Assembly: GCA_039820405.1 (NCBI GenBank)
Contig: JBCBQC010000155.1
Span: 1 to 9,462, forward strand
DNA from: CALLVY01 sp937899855
GTDB taxonomy: Bacteria > Bacteroidota > Bacteroidia > Chitinophagales > Saprospiraceae
Direction of reading: 5' to 3'
Length of the DNA stretch: 9,462 nucleotides
A program made the translations under genes and the position numbers. Every line of letters starts with the position of its first letter. Within the stretch, counting starts at the first letter, position 1. The notes under the pieces are model-generated. The model had not been told where the DNA came from. It was given only the letters and a program-made list of their open reading frames with translations, and did no database searches. This document shows, in pieces, positions 5,975-9,462 of this stretch.

Positions 5975-7837
5975 CTATTCGGGCACTTTGACCCAGGGCA
6001 GGACCCCCCGATCCTCCACCGTCCGCCAGTGGATGTAATACACCCCCGCCGGCCAGTCGGTACCGGTGATGGCCCACCGGTGGCTTCCCCGCTCGAACCG
6101 ACTAGCCGCTACCAAAAATTCGACCAATTGGCCCCGGGCATCGTAAATGGCTACCGTCACGTCACTCGCCATCTGTAAAGTTAACCACAGCTCCGTCGTC
6201 GGCCCCGGATTGGTTGCCAGCCCAGCGCTACTGGCCACTTCCTCGGCGGTCGCCACCGAGCTGACCAAGGTCGGCCGGACAAACACCGGGCTACCACTCA
6301 AGTCCAAATCGCTGGCCGCCCGCCATTCGCGCTGCCCCGTCTGGCTGTGATCCCAGGGCAGCACCTCCACCTGGGCCACGCCCAAATCGGCGGGGAAGCT
6401 ATACTGCGCCGCGGCGTTTTCCGAACGGTCGCGCTTGGTACGGGCCCACAGGACGTAGGTGTATTCGCTCGTCACCGGATCGCGAAAGGCGCCCCCGCGG
6501 ACCTTATTGGGCAATGCCAGCCGGGCCGTCTGCGCCGCATCGTAGCGGTGGCGGTAGAGCAAATCGCGGTAAGTTCGCCCGGCGATGGCCACCTCGTTGG
6601 GTACTTGCTGGTAGGGGAGGCTGCCTTCCAATTTTTGGTACAAACCCATGAGCTCAAATTCCTGACTGGCCTCCACCTCGGTGGCGGATTCGGCCAGGTT
6701 GTACAGGTGAAACTGGTGGATGTCTTCCTGTTGGCAAGCCACTAGGGTCTTGAGCAAAAAATTGCGCTGCGCCTCGTCCGAGCCGATGTATTCCCCAAAC
6801 GCCTTGCGTGGCAAATTGGATTCGGTGATGATCCACAGCTTGGCGGGATAGGTGGAGCCATTGTAGCCATAATCCCGCAGTACGTCCCGGAATTCCTTTT
6901 TCTTGTTGAGCACGCCCTTCATCGCCGCATCGGAATGCCGTTGGTACACAAAACCACCCGCCTCGTTGGACCACTCGCGCAGGCTGCCGTCAAAATGAGG
7001 GTAGGCATGATAACTCAGGACGTCGAAGTAGGCGCCCCCCCGGAGTGGGAAATCCGCCGTCACCTTTCCCCCGTCGGGATTGTCCGTATGCCGCAGCAGC
7101 AGGTCCAGAAAACCGGGATAGCCCAATCCCCCCACCGCCACGTAAGCCGTGGGGTCGACGGTTTTGATGACTTCGTAGCTGATGCGCAGCAGTCGGATGT
7201 AGTGAAAAACGGGAGCGCGTAGGGCGTAGTCGCAGGGGGCGGGAACATTTTCAAACCAGTTACCGGCTTCCCCCCGTGGTTTCCAACCATTGCCCGAAAA
7301 ATCCAGGTCCGGCTCGTTCCAAATTTCCCAAAACTTGACCTGGCCGCCGTAGCGACTGACGGTCCGGTAGAGGTAGGCCGCGTAGTGGTTGTCCTCATTG
7401 ATTGGTGTGCCCCCGGCGCCGGCGTCCCAGATGTCGAGGTACATGCCGGTAAACAATTGGGATTGGACCCCCGGGCAGTACTGGGTGGCGTCCTGGTGTT
7501 GGGGGGCGGGGTAACCGACGAAGACCGTGTTTTCGTCGGCGCCGAGGCTGGCGTAATGTTGGAAAGTATTCAGGCGAATGTCGTAGCCCCAGTAGTCGAG
7601 AAAGTACTCGGGGAGGATGGGGCGGAGGCTGCTGACGCCCGCCCCGGGAAGGTGGAGGTCGGGATTGCCAATGGCAATATTGGCGAGGTCATCGTCGGTC
7701 CAGTTGGAATAGGCCCCCATGTTGGTGCCAAAGCGGAAGTGGCCCGCGTAGGGCGGAATTTGATCGTTGGCCGTATAGTCGACCTGGGCGAATAGGAGGG
7801 GGGAGTAGCAGAGCAAAAACAAGTGGAGGTACTTCAT
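5975..7837 (-). CDS. T9SS-secreted glycoside hydrolase, clan GH-A (GH39-like)
   Basis: A 620-residue secreted enzyme predicted to hydrolyse glycosidic bonds by the retaining mechanism. Residues 1-18 are a signal peptide (cleavage after LFA-Q). Residues about 30-400 look like a TIM barrel: the acid/base Glu175 sits in F-W-E-I-W-N-E-P, the clan GH-A signature; Tyr/His near 276-277 (L-S-Y-H-A-Y-P) fits a subsite position; and Glu339 in W-I-I-T-E-S is the likely nucleophile. Residues about 400-520 form an additional beta domain (Y-V-L-W-A-R motif) common behind such barrels. Residues about 545-620 are a T9SS type A sorting domain, with Gly-Val-Tyr-Tyr near 598-601 and a final beta strand. The protein should therefore cross the outer membrane by T9SS. 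Family assignment within clan GH-A and the substrate are uncertain. It heads a minus-strand cluster with the propeller and DUF1684 genes. Confidence 0.9.
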   Translation of the reverse strand: MKYLHLFLLCYSPLLFAQVDYTANDQIPPYAGHFRFGTNMGAYSNWTDDDLANIAIGNPDLHLPGAGVSSLRPILPEYFLDYWGYDIRLNTFQHYASLGADENTVFVGYPAPQHQDATQYCPGVQSQLFTGMYLDIWDAGAGGTPINEDNHYAAYLYRTVSRYGGQVKFWEIWNEPDLDFSGNGWKPRGEAGNWFENVPAPCDYALRAPVFHYIRLLRISYEVIKTVDPTAYVAVGGLGYPGFLDLLLRHTDNPDGGKVTADFPLRGGAYFDVLSYHAYPHFDGSLREWSNEAGGFVYQRHSDAAMKGVLNKKKEFRDVLRDYGYNGSTYPAKLWIITESNLPRKAFGEYIGSDEAQRNFLLKTLVACQQEDIHQFHLYNLAESATEVEASQEFELMGLYQKLEGSLPYQQVPNEVAIAGRTYRDLLYRHRYDAAQTARLALPNKVRGGAFRDPVTSEYTYVLWARTKRDRSENAAAQYSFPADLGVAQVEVLPWDHSQTGQREWRAASDLDLSGSPVFVRPTLVSSVATAEEVASSAGLATNPGPTTELWLTLQMASDVTVAIYDARGQLVEFLVAASRFERGSHRWAITGTDWPAGVYYIHWRTVEDRGVLPWVKVPE

Positions 7838-8247
7838 CGGTCAATTTTAGTTTGTGGGAGGTAGGGGAAGGCCCAGGGGGGCTTCCACTGATCGAGGAAA
7901 GGCTCGCGGGGAGCCGAGTTTTGGGGAGTTTGTTTGCTGCTTTTGAAATCGGGGGGATGAAAGGTGGCGGTCGGTATCCAGCAAGGAAAAAGGCCGAGCC
8001 ACCGGGTGATTGCGGAGGGAGCAATGCGGTGCATCTCAAAAGTCACTCGAATAGACGAAGGCCAGTGGGGATGCGTTGGCAGCGGGCTCCAAAATAAACG
8101 TTAAAGTTTTTGGGCAACGCTAAGGTACGAATAAAATGTACTCCTCGGCAATAGCGGCTTTATCGCGCCAGGTGGAATGTGACTACCGCAAACGGCGGAG
8201 ATTTTTTTGGTGAGAAAGTAGTAATTTGTGCTCCTCAAAAAAATACC
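7838..8247. other. Divergent intergenic region with GC-rich hairpins
   Basis: A 410-bp gap between the glycosidase gene (minus) and the unknown plus-strand gene. It contains two GC-rich inverted repeats close together: 7866-7886 (GGAAG/CTTCC, then CCC/GGG after one mismatch, 3-nt loop) and 7901-7915 (GGCTC/GAGCC, 5-nt loop). Further up, GCATC at 8031-8035 pairs with GATGC at 8070-8074. The hairpins would lie in the leader of the glycosidase transcript. A 70-codon GTG ORF (7834-8046, minus) overlaps the glycosidase start by ATGA but has no recognisable features and is not called. No convincing TAnnTTTG promoter is seen for the plus-strand gene. Confidence 0.6.
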
Positions 8248-9390
8248 ATGGCTTATCTAACTGGATTTAACAAATACACGATTGCGGCTTTGCCCAGCAA
8301 AATGGCCACCGATGGCCAAGGGGGAATCTACCTTGCCAGCAGCAAAGAACTTGAAACCGTCCTTCACCTGGATAAAACCTACACCGTGGTCAGGAAACTG
8401 GTGCTCCAAGGCCTTCTGGACTGCGCAAAATTTCCGGGAAATCCAGTGGATCCGAAATACCAAAGAATCCATTCGATTTCCTACGTCAAGGACCTGCTGC
8501 TGGTCAGCTTGACCGACAATACCACCGTAGTCGTAGCCGATGACGGTACCATTTTAAACGTCTTAAAAACCCACCAGTCGTCGGAAGCTAGGGGAGCGGA
8601 TCTCAACCAAAGTATCCGGTGTAGTTTTAAAACACTACAAAACGGGAAGGTTTTGATCCTGGCCCATTCTAAATTTGGCGGCTCCATTTTGGCCCAGAGT
8701 ACGGGGACGCCGCCGGACTTTCTCAGCCGTGAAATGATCGATTCCACCTACTGGAACGATACGTATTCCCCTTATCAGACGGAAATAAGCGTCCTCCTAA
8801 ATATGAAAAGGCGCAAAACCGCCCCATCGATCAGAGCCCTCATCGAAGCCCACGCCGATGATTATCGGAAGAACCGCAAACCCAACGACGAGCACGTACA
8901 TTACGTGACGGATTGGAGGATTTGGGATGTAGTGGAAATGGCCGATGGTACTTTGCTGCTCTTGGTGTTTACAAATATGGTACACAAGTCCCATCAACCC
9001 AACAAGAACATGCCTTATTTTTTGGTAAAATTGGCTGCCAACTCCGGCGAAGTACTGGGAATGATTAGCCCATCCGACCGGGCCATTTTTAAATTAAATC
9101 TGCTGCCTCGATTTATCATTAATGAAGAAAGGATACTGTTTAAAACCATGGATGCCCTCTACGAAATTTCCACCGATCTTAAAGCAGTAGCGATTTACCA
9201 CATCCCGGACCGATCCCTATTCAAGAAGCTATTCCCCGTCGCCTACGATGCCGAACAAATTCATTTTATCCATCCCGAGAAAGGCGAACTCTTCAGCTAT
9301 CCCAATGAGGAAAAGCTAGAGTCGCGGGTCGATGAACTGCTCAAATCCTATCGGAAACAAAAGAAAACTTCCCCAAATCGTACGGACTAG
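8248..9390 (+). CDS. Protein of unknown function, possibly beta-propeller-like
   Basis: A 380-residue protein from ATG 8248, which is preceded by an A-rich stretch of the kind that favours initiation in Bacteroidota. A GTG start at 8179 would add 23 residues. Neither start gives a signal peptide or lipobox, so it is probably cytoplasmic, unlike the other confidently called genes here. I do not recognise a family. The sequence contains several short blade-like units, for example A-T-D-G-Q-G-G-I-Y-L-A near residue 20 and a strand pair ending V-A-D-D-G-T near 95-101. These resemble non-enzymatic six- or seven-bladed propellers. A central basic segment (about 185-225) separates two such halves, and the C-terminus is a Lys/Arg-rich tail. 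It is a single gene, divergent from the glycosidase cluster. The stop lies directly at the edge of an IS-like terminal sequence, so its last residues might be altered by an insertion. Confidence 0.8.
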   Translation: MAYLTGFNKYTIAALPSKMATDGQGGIYLASSKELETVLHLDKTYTVVRKLVLQGLLDCAKFPGNPVDPKYQRIHSISYVKDLLLVSLTDNTTVVVADDGTILNVLKTHQSSEARGADLNQSIRCSFKTLQNGKVLILAHSKFGGSILAQSTGTPPDFLSREMIDSTYWNDTYSPYQTEISVLLNMKRRKTAPSIRALIEAHADDYRKNRKPNDEHVHYVTDWRIWDVVEMADGTLLLLVFTNMVHKSHQPNKNMPYFLVKLAANSGEVLGMISPSDRAIFKLNLLPRFIINEERILFKTMDALYEISTDLKAVAIYHIPDRSLFKKLFPVAYDAEQIHFIHPEKGELFSYPNEEKLESRVDELLKSYRKQKKTSPNRTD

Positions 9391-9462
9391 GGTGTGTCTG
9401 AAAAATGTTTTTGCTCGTAGCTTCAGCAGATTTTGGTTCTGCTCGACGCTCCTTTTTTCTGG
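9390..9462. mobile_element. Possible insertion-sequence end, cut by the window edge
   Basis: Directly from the stop codon the sequence reads GGGTGTGTCTGAAAAATG. From memory, this resembles the terminal inverted repeat of IS4/IS5-type elements (GGGTGTGTCTGAAAA-like). No transposase and no second copy of this end are inside the window, so the assignment is tentative. It could also be a short non-autonomous element (MITE) or plain intergenic DNA. Confidence 0.35.
9425..9458 (+). terminator. Possible terminator downstream of the last gene
   Basis: AGCAGA (9425-9430) and TCTGCT (9438-9443) form a 6-bp stem with a 7-nt loop, and a run of six T follows at 9453-9458. The T-run starts 9 nt after the stem, further than in a classic intrinsic terminator, so this is a weak call. 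It may instead be part of the IS-like end in which it lies. Confidence 0.25.

Noticed and set aside
7834..8046. 70-codon minus-strand ORF overlapping the glycosidase start by ATGA
   Set aside because: GTG start, no recognisable domain, GC-rich sequence with hairpins and an unrelated ORF open on the opposite strand; a chance ORF is more likely.
7852..8097. 81-codon plus-strand ORF in the divergent gap
   Set aside because: Composition is Gly/Arg/Pro-rich as expected of GC-rich non-coding DNA, with no family signal.

Overview
The window looks like chromosomal DNA of a member of the Bacteroidota. The clearest sign is the large secreted glycoside hydrolase, which ends in a type IX secretion (T9SS type A) sorting domain, a system found only in that phylum. 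An OmpL-like BBP2 barrel, two lipoproteins, weak Shine-Dalgarno sequences and a perfect TAnnTTTG promoter box agree with this. The moderate GC content and the protein style suggest a Saprospiria/Lewinella-like lineage, but that is a guess. Seven genes are well supported, and most of the products are exported.

Layout. Bases 1-695 hold no convincing full-length gene. This stretch is a patchwork of short ORFs, with a 14-codon relic of a DUF1684 gene end on the minus strand (112-153), a hairpin (554-586) and a C-rich stretch. Bases 696-2886 carry two minus-strand envelope genes: a lipoprotein of unknown function and a BBP2-type outer-membrane barrel. Bases 2887-3336 are a divergent intergenic region with candidate promoter boxes in both directions, a C8 tract beside one of them, and a perfect 11-bp tandem repeat of about 7.7 copies. 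Bases 3337-4269 (+) encode a lipoprotein esterase of the PHB depolymerase / feruloyl esterase type. It converges on a minus-strand cluster (7837 to 4298) made of a T9SS-secreted GH-A-clan glycosidase, a secreted TolB/PD40-like propeller protein and a secreted DUF1684 protein. Bases 7838-8247 are a second divergent intergenic region, GC-rich with hairpins. Bases 8248-9390 (+) encode a protein of unknown function without a signal peptide. The window ends in sequence that resembles the terminus of an insertion sequence.

How the genes may work together (inference). The glycosidase and the esterase could act on a plant- or algal-type polysaccharide and its ester substituents, and the barrel could be an outer-membrane pore. 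No SusC/SusD pair or regulator is visible, so this is not a canonical polysaccharide utilisation locus. I found no CRISPR array, tRNA, rRNA, toxin-antitoxin pair or defence system. The points most worth a second look are the DUF1684 relic, the 11-bp repeat in the divergent promoter region, and the C8 tract next to a promoter box.
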